From the NCBI RefSeq assembly GCF_036013525.1, contig NZ_CP107853.1, positions 5,580,001-5,644,000 on the forward strand: a DNA stretch of 64,000 nucleotides, given 5' to 3'. Source of the DNA: Nonomuraea sp. NBC_00507 (lineage in GTDB: Bacteria; Actinomycetota; Actinomycetes; Streptosporangiales; Streptosporangiaceae). The notes under the pieces are model-generated. The model worked only from the letters and a program-made list of their open reading frames with translations, made no database searches and was not told the DNA's origin. Made by a program: the position numbers and the translations under genes. Positions 25,975 to 34,753 of this stretch are shown one piece after another (the first letter of the stretch is position 1; every line of letters starts with the position of its first letter).

Positions 25975-27141
25975 CTACGCATCATCCGCCACGGGGAAGA
26001 TGCGATCCATCGCAGTCGCGCCTTCTTGGATGACCGGCCGGATCTGCTGACGGTAGACCGTCTCCGTGACGACCGTGTTGGAGTGTCCTACCAGGCGCGA
26101 GATGTCCTCGATCGGAATGTCATGATCCGAGAGCAACGACACGAAACTGTGTCGAAGCTCCCTTGGCGCCCAGTCCTCGCCGGTGAGCTTGGCGCTATCG
26201 AGCACCTTCCTGAAGTCCCGGCGGATGTTGTGGGCGGTCATCTTCGAGCCGTTCCGAGTAGAGAACACCAGCTCGCGATCGTCGTTCTGAGCTTCCTTGA
26301 GGGCTTTGAGAGCGTCTACGCAGCGTTTGGGTAGAGCAAGGCTGCGTCGGGACTTCGGGGTTTTGGTCTCGCCCTTCTTGCGGACCGATCGCCAGACATA
26401 CAGGGCGAATTCCTTGTGATCCCAGCCGATCTCAGCCACTGATCGCCATGCCTTGGTCGTCTCGTCATAAGCGACTACATGGCTCCACTGAAGCGCCCGT
26501 ACTTCCTCTGTCCGTGCTCCAGATAGCAGCGAGACCACGATGTAAGCCCGGATGCGGGACGGTGCGTTCTCTGCCGCCTTCAAGACAGCTTCCGCCTGGA
26601 CCAGCGTGAGCGCTTTAGAGTTGCGCCCTGCTCGACCTTCCGGGACCTCACAGAGCTCCACCACGTTGCGTTTGACCTTGTCGCGCCGCATGGCGCTCTT
26701 GACGGAGCGGTTCAGAACGTTGTGGAGGATCTTGAGGGAACGAGTGCTGAGATCGCTCGTCTTACGCTGCAACCACTGATCCACATCTTCAACGGAGAGA
26801 TCCCGAAGCTTCCGTTTGCCCAGTTCGGGGAGAAGATGCGTTCTGGCGTACGTTCGATACATCTCGACTGTGACAGGCTCACGTCCTGGTAGACCATGGT
26901 CCAGCCAGTAATTCACCGCATCGCCAACTGTGTAGTTGGTTGGCGCGATAGCCAGCCCGTCCTCGTGATCGCGTAGGACCTCCTTGAGTTTGGCCTTGGC
27001 TTCGGTCTTGGTTCGTCCGGCGGCTTTGCGGGTGATGCGTCGGCCGGCCGGGGTGTAGCCGATGGTGATTTCGGCGATCCATCGCTGACGAGTTTCACTC
27101 CAGTACAGACCGCCGTCGCCGTGTGCGCGTTGTTTGGGCAT
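25975..27141 (-). CDS. int: tyrosine site-specific integrase of the AICE
   Basis: 388 residues. Short N-terminal arm-binding domain (GDGGLYWSETRQRWIAEITI), SAM-like core-binding domain (about 70-160), and catalytic domain with Arg210 (SGARTEEVRAL), Lys in GETKTPKSRRSL, Arg330 (PRELRHSFVS), His353 (VGHSNT) and Tyr363 (TVYRQQI). All needed residues are present. It catalyses recombination between attP and the tRNA-Val gene. It is read toward attL and starts in the TGATG overlap with the excisionase gene. Confidence 0.95.
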   Translation of the reverse strand: MPKQRAHGDGGLYWSETRQRWIAEITIGYTPAGRRITRKAAGRTKTEAKAKLKEVLRDHEDGLAIAPTNYTVGDAVNYWLDHGLPGREPVTVEMYRTYARTHLLPELGKRKLRDLSVEDVDQWLQRKTSDLSTRSLKILHNVLNRSVKSAMRRDKVKRNVVELCEVPEGRAGRNSKALTLVQAEAVLKAAENAPSRIRAYIVVSLLSGARTEEVRALQWSHVVAYDETTKAWRSVAEIGWDHKEFALYVWRSVRKKGETKTPKSRRSLALPKRCVDALKALKEAQNDDRELVFSTRNGSKMTAHNIRRDFRKVLDSAKLTGEDWAPRELRHSFVSLLSDHDIPIEDISRLVGHSNTVVTETVYRQQIRPVIQEGATAMDRIFPVADDA

Positions 27142-27356
27142 CAGGCAGCCTGCGCTTCCCGCTCTAGGAGCGCAACGTACTCGGCGATGGCGGAAGCAGG
27201 CACGCGACGAGCGCGTCCGGCCTTGACGCTGCGCAGGCGTCCGGACCGGATCTCTTCGTACAGGTACCGGCGGGACAGGCGGAGAACGACGCCGGCCTCG
27301 TCGACGTCGTACAAGGCTTGGCCCGGGTACACGACGGTCTTGCCGTGGGTTGGCAT
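27141..27356 (-). CDS. xis: excisionase / helix-turn-helix directionality factor
   Basis: 71 residues with a MerR-like HTH of the excisionase type: YDVDEAGVVLRLSRRYLYEE, then RSGRLRSVKAGRARRVPASA. Its TGA shares a base with the integrase ATG (27141), the standard xis-int coupling. It should bend the att region and favour excision. The C-terminal tail (LLEREAQAA) is short and helical. Confidence 0.9.
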   Translation of the reverse strand: MPTHGKTVVYPGQALYDVDEAGVVLRLSRRYLYEEIRSGRLRSVKAGRARRVPASAIAEYVALLEREAQAA

Positions 27357-27387
27357 GGTGGTACTCCGTTCACAGTCTGAAGGTTGA

Positions 27388-29001
27388 TCAGGCGGCGAGC
27401 GGTGTGGACGAACTGCATGCCTGTTGGTAGGCGAGTTCTTCGTGTCCTGCTCGGGTGTATTCGCGGGCTTGTGCCGCTGCCGTGTTGGCTAGGAGGGCGT
27501 CTCCGGTGGTTTTCCACCCGGTTCCGGCGTAGGTCAAGTCGCCGATGACGAGCGTGGTTTCGTCGTCAAGCTCGTCTTGACGGTCGAATGCGTCGGGGTT
27601 GTATTCGTTGCTGGCGTCCTGGGCGCGGCGGTAGTGGAGGCGTGCGGCGCGTAGGGCGGCGAAGGTAGTGGAGTAGCGGCGGGCTTTGGTGAAGAAGTGG
27701 CCGCCGAAGCCGAACATGTGTGCCCAGCGGCGAAGGCCATCAAATCCGGCATAGTCGGGGTGGCCGAGGTCCCAGCAGGCGGCGATGAGGCGTTCGGTGT
27801 GGGTGCCGGTGCGGTTGGCGTATTGCTCGATCGAGGCTTGGTCCAGGCGGCGGGAGGCGTGGCCGGTGATCTCGGTGCCTTTGGTGGCGTATTTGGCGAG
27901 GTAGGCGGCGACCATGACGTCGGTGACCAGGTTGTCTCCTCGGAGCCTCAGTGGGCGTACGTCGAGGCCTTTGTCGGGGTCGCCCCAGGCGATGGGCCAG
28001 CCCTCGGGGCGTTCTGCGTGTCCGTCGGTGGTGAACTGGGTGACGGTGGCAGCGTGCTGGACTGCGTCCTGTAGGTCGTCAGCTGTGAGCCCGTCCGGTG
28101 GAGGGATGACGGCGGTGGGGTCGTCGGGGTCCAGGCCGTCGAGGCGGAGGAGGACGTGGAAGTGGACGGCTCCGCGTCGCTGGTATTCGGCTGCTTTGCC
28201 GTGGGCGATGCGGATGCGGGGTAGTCCGCGACGGCGGGCGATCTGATTGAGGTGGCGTTCCATCGTCTGTTTGGTGCGGCGCCACAGTTCTCCGGCCTGG
28301 TTGTTCCAGACGACGTGGTGGTCGTGGTCGTAGCAGTCCAGGCAGAGCGGTTGCCCGATGCGCTGGTCGGTGGGCTCGTGGCGGGCGAAGCAGGCTTGCC
28401 GGATGCCGTGGGGGCAGGTGTCGATGGTGCGGCGGGCGTGGCAGGGTTCTGGCCGGCAGGTGCAGCGGGTCTTGTCGGTGCAGGTGTGGGTGCAGACGTG
28501 CCGGGTGTGGACGGGGCCGAAGCTGGGCGCGGTGAAGGTGGCGAAGACAGCCGGGTGCGTCGTCACCGTCTCGGGGACACCTTTGCCGCCGGTCAGGCCG
28601 GAGCGGACGAGCTGGTAGGCGTCGCGGCGGTAGGTCTCGGCGCAGGAGGGGCAGACGGTGGCGCGGCGATTTCCGCAGGCTTTGTAGATGACGCCGTCGG
28701 GCATGGCCGAGGTGAGCAGCGTGGCCAGGATGACGCCGGTGCGGGGGTCGACGGTATGCATCTGGCCGTGCAGGCGGATGGGGGCCGTGCATCCGGCGGC
28801 GGACCAGACGTGGTCGAGCCAGGCGTAGTAGCCGTCACCGGCACGGGTGAGGGCGCTGTCGTGGGCGAAGAGTGCAGCATCACCAGGGCGCCGGGTGATG
28901 TCGGGTTCGGTGTTCGCCCCCGTGCCCGGGAGAGTGAGCTGGTGCCCAATCTTCCCGGGGACGAGAACCGGCGTCGAAGGCGTCGGCAGCTCTGGGTTCA
29001 T
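27388..29001 (-). CDS. repSA: RepSA-like rolling-circle replication initiator
   Basis: 537 residues. Zinc-binding cysteines (VCPSCAETYRRD; CTHTCTDKTRCTC) come first, then the HUH nuclease pair His280/His282 in GAVHFHVLLRLDG and catalytic tyrosines in AAYLAKYATKG (Tyr367/Tyr371). This is the initiator type of pSAM2 and other AICEs, which nicks the origin for extrachromosomal replication after excision. The ATG at 29001 overlaps the methyltransferase stop (ATGA). The first 30 codons are duplicated 1220 bp upstream, see the 91-bp repeat. Symbol by family. Confidence 0.9.
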   Translation of the reverse strand: MNPELPTPSTPVLVPGKIGHQLTLPGTGANTEPDITRRPGDAALFAHDSALTRAGDGYYAWLDHVWSAAGCTAPIRLHGQMHTVDPRTGVILATLLTSAMPDGVIYKACGNRRATVCPSCAETYRRDAYQLVRSGLTGGKGVPETVTTHPAVFATFTAPSFGPVHTRHVCTHTCTDKTRCTCRPEPCHARRTIDTCPHGIRQACFARHEPTDQRIGQPLCLDCYDHDHHVVWNNQAGELWRRTKQTMERHLNQIARRRGLPRIRIAHGKAAEYQRRGAVHFHVLLRLDGLDPDDPTAVIPPPDGLTADDLQDAVQHAATVTQFTTDGHAERPEGWPIAWGDPDKGLDVRPLRLRGDNLVTDVMVAAYLAKYATKGTEITGHASRRLDQASIEQYANRTGTHTERLIAACWDLGHPDYAGFDGLRRWAHMFGFGGHFFTKARRYSTTFAALRAARLHYRRAQDASNEYNPDAFDRQDELDDETTLVIGDLTYAGTGWKTTGDALLANTAAAQAREYTRAGHEELAYQQACSSSTPLAA

Positions 29002-29002
29002 G
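28912..29002. repeat. 91-bp direct repeat, copy A (5' end of rep)
   Basis: Matches 30132-30222 at an offset of 1220 bp, with compensating single-base indels and roughly 80-85 percent identity by eye. This copy is the first 30 codons of rep (VPGK...LPGTGAN). Confidence 0.85.
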
Positions 29003-30095
29003 CAACCTCCTGCTGGTGGAACAGGGGCGGCTGCACGTAACCGCGAGCGACGGTGCGGCATGGGTAGAGATTGCGAAGGTAGGTGTGAACGGCGGCTTGC
29101 CAATCGAGTCCAAGCACGGTGCCGAGTACTGCGGCGGCCACGGGCGGGGCGACGACGTCGGCGGCTTGCAGAAATTGCTTGGAGCGAGACCCCTGCCAGG
29201 GGTAGTCCGTTGGGAACCCGATCAACAGCCCAGCCTGCGCCGCAGTGAGCGGGGCACTGTCGGAGATGCGCTTCCAGGAGCGGGTCTTGCTCGTCAGACA
29301 CCAGGCGGGCTTGTCGGCGGAGAACTCATTCCCGCCGGACGTGCGACGATTACCGCGGGTGTTGACGCGTTCGCCGGTTGACCAGCCGAGGGCGTCGGCC
29401 ATGCTCATGGTGGGGAACAGCTCGCATGGGAAAACGGGCTCGTCCATGGGTGGAGGCCCGAACTTGCCGGTGTGCCAGAGCGAGCGCATCGGCAGGCCGG
29501 TCAGGTCGGGTGCGTAATCGCGGGTGGCGATCAGGAACGTACGGGTACGGCGGCTTGCCACGCCGAAGTCCTCGGCCGCCACCGAGATCACGCCGATGAA
29601 GCACCAGCCCGCAGTCATGGCCAGCTCGGCACCGATTTCTTTCCAGAGCTGGGCCATGGCGGGCACCTGCTCGGCGATGACCCATCGCACCCGTGGCATC
29701 AGGAACGCGAACCTCAGCGTCTCGATCACGAGCGCCGATCTCGGGTCGATCAAGCCGGTCAGCGCCTCGCGGTAGGCTCTCTCGGCCGCAGACCCGCCGA
29801 TGTAGTCGCCCAGCAGACTGAGCGCGGTCGAGATGGTGGGGTAGTCCTTCAGGCCGCCGCCGAGGCCCGCGCGACTGTACGGCGGGCAGGGCGGAGTGAT
29901 GACGACTCCAGTCGCATCGGGGAAGTCGTCGGGGTCCAGGTAGGGGACGCTCGCCTGCGTGCGGTGGAAACCGGCGGCGCGGGCGGTGGCGCAAGCGTCG
30001 GCGTCGATGTCATAGCCGTGAACGGCCTGGGGCAGGGAGAGGATGCGGGCGCCCTGGTCGATTCCGCCGGGTCCGGCATACAGCACGAGGATCAT
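28998..30095 (-). CDS. C5-cytosine DNA methyltransferase
   Basis: 365 residues from ATG 30095, chosen for AAAGGAGA about 10 bases upstream. SAM-binding LVLYAGPGGIDQG, motif IV TPPCPPYSRAGL with nucleophile Cys70, motif VI-like WVIAEQVP and motif VIII-like GVASRRTRTFLIA identify a Dcm-type enzyme; the target-recognition region lies between about residues 205 and 300. No restriction endonuclease accompanies it, so it is an orphan or anti-restriction methylase protecting the element. It sits between two copies of the rep 5' end, so it looks like a late insertion. Confidence 0.88.
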   Translation of the reverse strand: MILVLYAGPGGIDQGARILSLPQAVHGYDIDADACATARAAGFHRTQASVPYLDPDDFPDATGVVITPPCPPYSRAGLGGGLKDYPTISTALSLLGDYIGGSAAERAYREALTGLIDPRSALVIETLRFAFLMPRVRWVIAEQVPAMAQLWKEIGAELAMTAGWCFIGVISVAAEDFGVASRRTRTFLIATRDYAPDLTGLPMRSLWHTGKFGPPPMDEPVFPCELFPTMSMADALGWSTGERVNTRGNRRTSGGNEFSADKPAWCLTSKTRSWKRISDSAPLTAAQAGLLIGFPTDYPWQGSRSKQFLQAADVVAPPVAAAVLGTVLGLDWQAAVHTYLRNLYPCRTVARGYVQPPLFHQQEVA

Positions 30096-30131
30096 GGGTG
30101 GTCGTCTCCTTTGCTCGGCAGACAATTGGGC

Positions 30132-30222
30132 GTTCGCCCCCGTGCCCGGGAGGTGAGCGGGTGCCCACGTCTTCCCGGGGACGAGAGCCAGCGTCGAAGG
30201 TGCCGACGAGCTGGGGATCATG
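30132..30222. repeat. 91-bp direct repeat, copy B (relic of rep 5' end)
   Basis: On the minus strand this copy starts with an ATG overlapping the DUF2637 gene stop (ATGA) and encodes VPGKTWAPAHLPGTGAN, the same frame as the start of rep. It reads on in frame into the methyltransferase, but that gene has its own ribosome site, so this is best seen as the original rep start cut off by insertion. Confidence 0.8.
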
Positions 30223-30901
30223 GGCGGCCCCCGTCGTGGGTGCCGTCGAGGTGGTGCAGCAGGGCGGTGGCCGTGCCGGTGTCTATGCCGAGGTGTTCGG
30301 CGAGGATGGCCGGGGTGATGGGTTGTTCACTGCGCTGCCGGTACGCGAAGACGGCCATACGAGCGCCCTGGAGGAGTTCGTCAGGGATGGAGGCGACAGG
30401 TTCGATTGCAGGAGCCTCGATGCGAGGGACTTCCGCTGTCACGGTGGTGATTGCCGGGTTGGCCCGCTCTTCGGGAGTGGTGTTGTGATCATCGATGCGT
30501 TTGCTGGCCTGGGTGCCGGAGAGGGCGAGTTTGGTGAGGGCGAGAAAAGCCAGTGCCGGGACGGCGCTGAGGAGCCATCCGCTGGGGCTGGGTTTGGCGA
30601 CCGCGAGTTGTGCGGCGATGGACAACGCGGCGGCGGCGATGAGAACGACCATCGGGTAGATGACGGAGCCGCCGTTGCGTTTACGTCGGCGGATTTCCAG
30701 GCCGGCGGCGGTGGGGGTGAGTTCGGAGATGATGGCGTTGGCCCAGCCGAACCAGTCGCCGGTGCCGGCGGGGACGTGTTGCATGGTCCAGTCATGGACG
30801 TGGGTGAAAGAGGCGAGTCCGGCCATACCGCCGATGAGGAGCAGGATGAGGATTTGCACGGCGTTCTCGATGCGTTCGGCTCGGTTAGACGGTGAGGACA
30901 T
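30218..30901 (-). CDS. DUF2637 membrane protein (spread-type)
   Basis: 227 residues. About four hydrophobic segments lie in the first 125 residues (ILILLLIGGMAGLASF; ANAIISELTPTAAGLEI; MVVLIAAAALSIAAQLAV; LSAVPALAFLALTKLAL). A soluble tail ends with an HTH-like block (ITPAILAEHLGIDTGTATAL). DUF2637 proteins are standard in actinomycete plasmids and AICEs and are thought to act in intramycelial spread with the Tra ATPase. Its start overlaps the GIY-YIG gene by 17 bp and its stop overlaps the duplicated rep start. Confidence 0.88.
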   Translation of the reverse strand: MSSPSNRAERIENAVQILILLLIGGMAGLASFTHVHDWTMQHVPAGTGDWFGWANAIISELTPTAAGLEIRRRKRNGGSVIYPMVVLIAAAALSIAAQLAVAKPSPSGWLLSAVPALAFLALTKLALSGTQASKRIDDHNTTPEERANPAITTVTAEVPRIEAPAIEPVASIPDELLQGARMAVFAYRQRSEQPITPAILAEHLGIDTGTATALLHHLDGTHDGGRP

Positions 30902-31376
30902 GGTGGGTTTCCTCGCTGTCGAGGTGGATGGGAACGAGTGGTCGGTGGCACTGGCTGCAGGTGAAGGAAGCAGTGGCCAGTAGGGATGCGGCGATGCTGG
31001 TGACTCGCTTGCAGCCGCAGGTGGCGGACACGAGGGTGATCTCGTACGGCGTGACGGTGTCTGCCGGGCTCGTGTCGTGGTTGTCGGGCTGGTCCCAGCC
31101 GGTGACGCGTGGGGTGATGCCGCACAGGGGGCAGGCGCGTGATGCTCCGCCGCGTCGTTTGAGGGAGCGTTCGAGGTTGCGTCCGCCGTCCCAGGTGCGG
31201 GCGAGGGCGAAGCCGATTCCGGCGGCGGTGATGACTTGCATCAGGCGGGCGCCGGTGCCGTTGCGGTGCTGGTGGAGTCGGCGCTTCAGGTCGCCGGGGG
31301 TCCAGCCGATGTAGTGGCGTGCGTGCTTGTAGGGCCGGTCGAAGTGCAGCAGGTAGACGGTTCCGCCGGTGCTCAT
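30885..31376 (-). CDS. GIY-YIG family nuclease-like protein with zinc-binding tail
   Basis: 163 residues. TVYLLHFDRPY supplies the GIY-like strand, ARHYIGWTPGDLKRRLHQH the YIG strand and catalytic Arg, and GGRNLERSLKR the conserved Glu, so the active site looks whole. CPLCGITPR and a later TCGCKR...CSQC set of cysteines suggest a zinc ribbon. Similar proteins are frequent in AICEs; their DNA target is unknown. It overlaps both neighbours by a few bases within the transfer operon. Confidence 0.78.
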   Translation of the reverse strand: MSTGGTVYLLHFDRPYKHARHYIGWTPGDLKRRLHQHRNGTGARLMQVITAAGIGFALARTWDGGRNLERSLKRRGGASRACPLCGITPRVTGWDQPDNHDTSPADTVTPYEITLVSATCGCKRVTSIAASLLATASFTCSQCHRPLVPIHLDSEETHHVLTV

Positions 31377-31702
31377 GCGCTCTCACCGCCCCAGCGCTGT
31401 TGAGCAGCCTGGCGGGTGATCTCTAACGGGCGGGCGATGTCGGCCCAGGAGTAGCCCTGTTCGCGTAGGCCGGTGACGGCGTTCGCAATAGCCGTATCGA
31501 GTTCGTCGATGAGGGCGATGGCGTCGGCGAGTGCTTCGACGTCGCCGGAGGCGATGCGGCGTCCGTAGGCGCGGATGGCGCGTCGGAGGAAGGCGGCGTA
31601 CTGGTCGTTTTCGACGACGCGTCGCGGGCTGTTGGGTGTCAAGGATGGGTTGTCGGTGCAGTCGGCTTTGGGCATGCCGGACTGGGTGCAGGTACGCTGC
31701 AT
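31373..31702 (-). CDS. small helix-turn-helix protein of the AICE
   Basis: 109 residues. The C-terminal 40 residues form a clear HTH (LREQGYSWADIARPLEITRQ, then AAQQRWGG) preceded by an acidic helical stretch (VEALADAIALIDELDTAIAN). The N-terminal 25 residues contain three Cys and look unstructured. Its stop overlaps the start of the GIY-YIG gene (ATGA). Probably DNA binding, either for transfer-operon control or origin function; I do not recognise a named family. Confidence 0.65.
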   Translation of the reverse strand: MQRTCTQSGMPKADCTDNPSLTPNSPRRVVENDQYAAFLRRAIRAYGRRIASGDVEALADAIALIDELDTAIANAVTGLREQGYSWADIARPLEITRQAAQQRWGGESA

Positions 31703-31786
31703 GGATCCACGTCCTTCGCTTGAGGGTGGAGTGGTGGAGAGCAGGGGCCGGGAAACTTTGGTAGGTGGTTCCGGCCCCTGTGCCTG

Positions 31787-32140
31787 TTAAGGCAGAACCC
31801 AGCCGCAGAAGTCGCGGTTGGGGGTGACGATGAGCACGGCGTCGCAGCGCAGGCAGCTTGCGTAGTGCGGTCCGTAGTAGTCGTATCTGGACTCGTCGGG
31901 GTCCCAGAAGCACAGCTCAATGGCTTCGCATCGAGGGCAACGCACAACGCCGGTGATCAGGTCGTAGGCCTGGTTGTAGGTGCACCAGGGGCAGTAAATG
32001 GGCGTTTGCGGAACTGCTGTGATAAGCCAGTCGGCCGAGCCCAGCATGGGGGCGGTGGCGTCGCAGTCGTGGCTGTCGCATTGAACGAGCCAGTTCCTCA
32101 CATCCGGGCTGCCGTCGGCCCGATAGACCTTGATGATCAT
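31787..32140 (-). CDS. cysteine-rich zinc-binding hypothetical of the AICE
   Basis: 117 residues. Cysteine pairs are CDSHDC, CPWC, CPRC and CLRC, fitting two zinc ribbons, with many aromatic residues (CFWDPDESRYDYYGPHYASC). No catalytic motif is seen. It lies between the transfer ATPase and the HTH gene in the same orientation with short gaps. A role in nucleic-acid binding during transfer is a guess. Confidence 0.6.
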   Translation of the reverse strand: MIIKVYRADGSPDVRNWLVQCDSHDCDATAPMLGSADWLITAVPQTPIYCPWCTYNQAYDLITGVVRCPRCEAIELCFWDPDESRYDYYGPHYASCLRCDAVLIVTPNRDFCGWVLP

Positions 32141-32163
32141 GAGGTGTTCCTTTCACGAGGTGA

Positions 32164-33009
32164 TCAGGCCGCGAGTCGCTGTCGGGATGAGCTGGTGTGG
32201 CCGTTGCGGCGGATGGCGACGGCGTAGTCGGCGATGTGGGCGATGTCGCTGTCGGTGAGGTAGGCGACTTTGATCTTTCGGGGGGTGCCGCCTTCGGCGA
32301 TGAGGTAGCAAACGCCTTGGCTGGTGGGCAGGATGTCGGTGGCGCTGTAGCCGGAGCCGGACCAGCCGTCGCCGAGGATGATGTCGCTGGAGCCGGTGGA
32401 GGTGCAGCGGAAGGCGGCGCGGTAGCCGAACAGGTCGCGCATTGACTTGGGGATGATGTCGACGCTGGGGCGTTGGGTGGCGGCGACGACGATGATGCCG
32501 GCGGCTCTGCCGCGTGCGACCAGGTCGCGGAGCAGGGCGATGAATTCGCGTTGCTGGCGTTCGTCGCCGACGGTGGCGGAGAAGTAGGCGATCTCGTCGA
32601 TGATGACGACGATGACGTTGACGTCGTCGTACTGGTCGATCTTGCGGCGGCGTCGGACGGTCAGCCAGGAGTAGCGGTTGTCCATGACGCGCTGGAGGCG
32701 GCGCAAGGTGATGATGGCCTCGTCGACGTCGGGGCCGACGAACTTGTCGGCGGCCTGGGCGAGCATGCCGAGCTCGACCTGTTTGCCGTCGAGGAGGATG
32801 AGGCGGGTGCGGTCGCACAGGGCGGCGTGGCAGGCGATGCATTGGACGAGGCCGGATTTTCCGCCGCCGGGTTCGCCGGCGGCGAGGATGTTGCGGTAGA
32901 TGAGCGGCAGGTAGACGGGCCGTCGCATCTCGTCGATCCCGATGAAGATCGGGTCGTACATCGACATGATCGGCCCTATCGGCACGGCCGAGGCGAGAGC
33001 AAGAGTCAT
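32164..33009 (-). CDS. FtsK/SpoIIIE-type transfer ATPase (TraB/TraSA motor domain)
   Basis: 281 residues forming only the motor. Walker A is AAGEPGGGKSGL (Lys51), Walker B is VNVIVVIIDEIA (Asp138, Glu139), and AATQRPSVDIIPKSMRD is the typical downstream motif. It moves double-stranded element DNA between hyphae, as TraB does. The usual N-terminal membrane part is missing and is instead encoded at 33670-34638, with one gene between. ATG 33009 was chosen; the frame is open 21 codons upstream without a better site. Confidence 0.88.
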   Translation of the reverse strand: MTLALASAVPIGPIMSMYDPIFIGIDEMRRPVYLPLIYRNILAAGEPGGGKSGLVQCIACHAALCDRTRLILLDGKQVELGMLAQAADKFVGPDVDEAIITLRRLQRVMDNRYSWLTVRRRRKIDQYDDVNVIVVIIDEIAYFSATVGDERQQREFIALLRDLVARGRAAGIIVVAATQRPSVDIIPKSMRDLFGYRAAFRCTSTGSSDIILGDGWSGSGYSATDILPTSQGVCYLIAEGGTPRKIKVAYLTDSDIAHIADYAVAIRRNGHTSSSRQRLAA

Positions 33010-33090
33010 GATCGTGGCTTTCTGCGAGAAGTAGAGAGGCCGTGCGGGGTGCCACTGGGGCAGGGCCCGCACGGGCCGTCTGAGCGTTGG

Positions 33091-33552
33091 TTATGGAGTG
33101 ACCTGGCCGTAGTAGGTATCCGAGGCTTGGATCTTGGTCATGTGTTCCTCGGTGATGGCGGTGACGTGGTATTCGACCGGGCCGAAGGCGCGCATGGCGG
33201 TGTAGTGTTCGCCGTCGGCCTTGAGTGCGGGGGTGACGCCGAGGATGGCGGCTACGCGGTCGACTTCCGCGCGTTTCGCGTCTTCGCTTCCGTCTTCGAG
33301 GTCGTTGGCGAGGACGCTGTAATGGATGTCGATCTTGGAGTTGACGGGTACGCCGGGCTCGTTCTCGAGGAAGTCGGCGAAGTCACGCAGCTGGTCGATG
33401 AGGTCGACTCGCGCGATCGTCTTTTCGACGTCGCGAATGCGCCGGTAGTACTCCTCGGCTGCGTCGGCACGGCCGTGGTATTCGTAGTAGCGGGCCCACT
33501 CAGACACTTCGCCGAGTTCCTGGTTGAGCTCGTATCTCGTGTTGAGATCCAT
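33091..33552 (-). CDS. hypothetical protein between the two halves of the transfer translocase
   Basis: 153 residues from ATG 33552 with AAAGGAAA upstream. The first ~80 residues are charged helices that may form a coiled coil (ELGEVSEWARYYEYHGRADA; RIRDVEKTIARVDLIDQLRD). The second half has mixed strands. There is no signal peptide or membrane segment. Its fixed place between the membrane and ATPase parts of the Tra system suggests an assembly partner; no family is recognised. Confidence 0.65.
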   Translation of the reverse strand: MDLNTRYELNQELGEVSEWARYYEYHGRADAAEEYYRRIRDVEKTIARVDLIDQLRDFADFLENEPGVPVNSKIDIHYSVLANDLEDGSEDAKRAEVDRVAAILGVTPALKADGEHYTAMRAFGPVEYHVTAITEEHMTKIQASDTYYGQVTP

Positions 33553-33669
33553 CGCACGTTTCCTTTTCAAGGGATCAGAGGCATGGCGATGCCAGGGGAC
33601 GGCCGGGCCAGGGAAGTGCTCAGCCGCCCCGCCGGCGGGTGTGATGGCTACGGGGCGAAAGCGGCTAGG

Positions 33670-34638
33670 TCAGTCGATGTAGTCGCTGATGTCTTCCGTG
33701 CCGCGTGCGGCCGGGACGGTGACTGCCTCGCGCGTGGAGGCGGGCTTCTTGCCGTTGTCGGTCCGGCCGTTCTTGGTCGTGGTCTTCGGCGTGTCAGTGA
33801 CGGACGCTTCGGTGACGTCGTCCAGGTCCAAGCCACCGGTTACCGTGTCGAGGACGAGTGTCGGTGACTGGTTGATCGTGTTGTCCGCCCCGTTGATCTC
33901 GTCGGGTAGGGGTGAGACGACGCGTCCGGTGAGGGCGTCGCGTCGGCTGATGTTGATCCGCACGAGGGCGGAGTTGGACTGCGAGGCGCGCTCGGCGGTG
34001 ACCTTGTCGGCCCAGCACGCGGCAGCGATTTGTTCGAGTCGGTTTTCCAGGTCCGACATGGCCAGGCCGGGGCGAAGCCACAGCCAGACCGATTCGCCGA
34101 TGAGCGTGGGGCGCGCCCACAGGATGAACGGCAGTGAGGCGCGGTTGTTGCCGATGATGAAGGCGGCGAAGCAGGTCCGCAGGCGGTGCCGGGAGATGAC
34201 GCACCAGGCGACCTTCATGACGTTGCGTCGGACCTGGGGGAATGCGAACGGCAGGACCAGTGTGGCGATGACCGCCAGGCGCATGGTCAGCGTGGTGTGT
34301 TGGGCCAAAATCGTGAAGCCGTAGACGAGGCCGGCGGCGGTGAGGATTTCCGGCAGCCACCAGACGATGACCCGCAGCAGGGGCCAGATGGCGATGACAG
34401 CGGCGATCGGCGAGGCCACGATCGCGCCGATGGCGGCTCCCAGGATGAGAGCGATGATCGGGTGCCAGTCGTCTGCCAGGACGGTGGCGGCCAGCAGGCC
34501 GACCACGACGGAGACCACCCAGAAGGCGATCTTGGCGTTACGGGTGTAGGACCGGGAGACGTGATCCTCGATCACGGTGACGGTGCCACGGCGGCCGGAG
34601 GCTCGCCGAGATGGGACACGGCCGCTATTCTTGGCCAT
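33670..34638 (-). CDS. membrane part of the split TraB/FtsK-like transfer protein
   Basis: 322 residues. A basic start (SGRVPSRRASGRRG), then about four membrane helices between residues 35 and 130 (IAFWVVSVVVGLLAATVLA; IIALILGAAIGAIVASPIAA; two more near 88-130). Residues ~160-250 resemble the pre-motor region of Tra/FtsK proteins (VWLWLRPGLAMSDLENRLEQ). The tail is acidic and Thr-rich. The ATPase motor is absent here and encoded separately at 32164, so the two gene products should form one translocase. ATG 34638 preferred over upstream in-frame starts. Confidence 0.75.
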   Translation of the reverse strand: MAKNSGRVPSRRASGRRGTVTVIEDHVSRSYTRNAKIAFWVVSVVVGLLAATVLADDWHPIIALILGAAIGAIVASPIAAVIAIWPLLRVIVWWLPEILTAAGLVYGFTILAQHTTLTMRLAVIATLVLPFAFPQVRRNVMKVAWCVISRHRLRTCFAAFIIGNNRASLPFILWARPTLIGESVWLWLRPGLAMSDLENRLEQIAAACWADKVTAERASQSNSALVRINISRRDALTGRVVSPLPDEINGADNTINQSPTLVLDTVTGGLDLDDVTEASVTDTPKTTTKNGRTDNGKKPASTREAVTVPAARGTEDISDYID

Positions 34639-34753
34639 GGATCGACTTCCTTCCGCTGGAGGAGATGTCGGTTTCTGGTGTGAATGCGGCGGGGCCAGAT
34701 CTGGGCAGATTGGTGGCCCCGCTCGCATGTCGTGTGTCGATGGGAACGAATCG

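Noticed and set aside
30096..30221. N-terminal extension of the methyltransferase to the ATG at 30221
   Set aside because: The extra 42 codons are a copy of the rep 5' end and a good ribosome site precedes ATG 30095.
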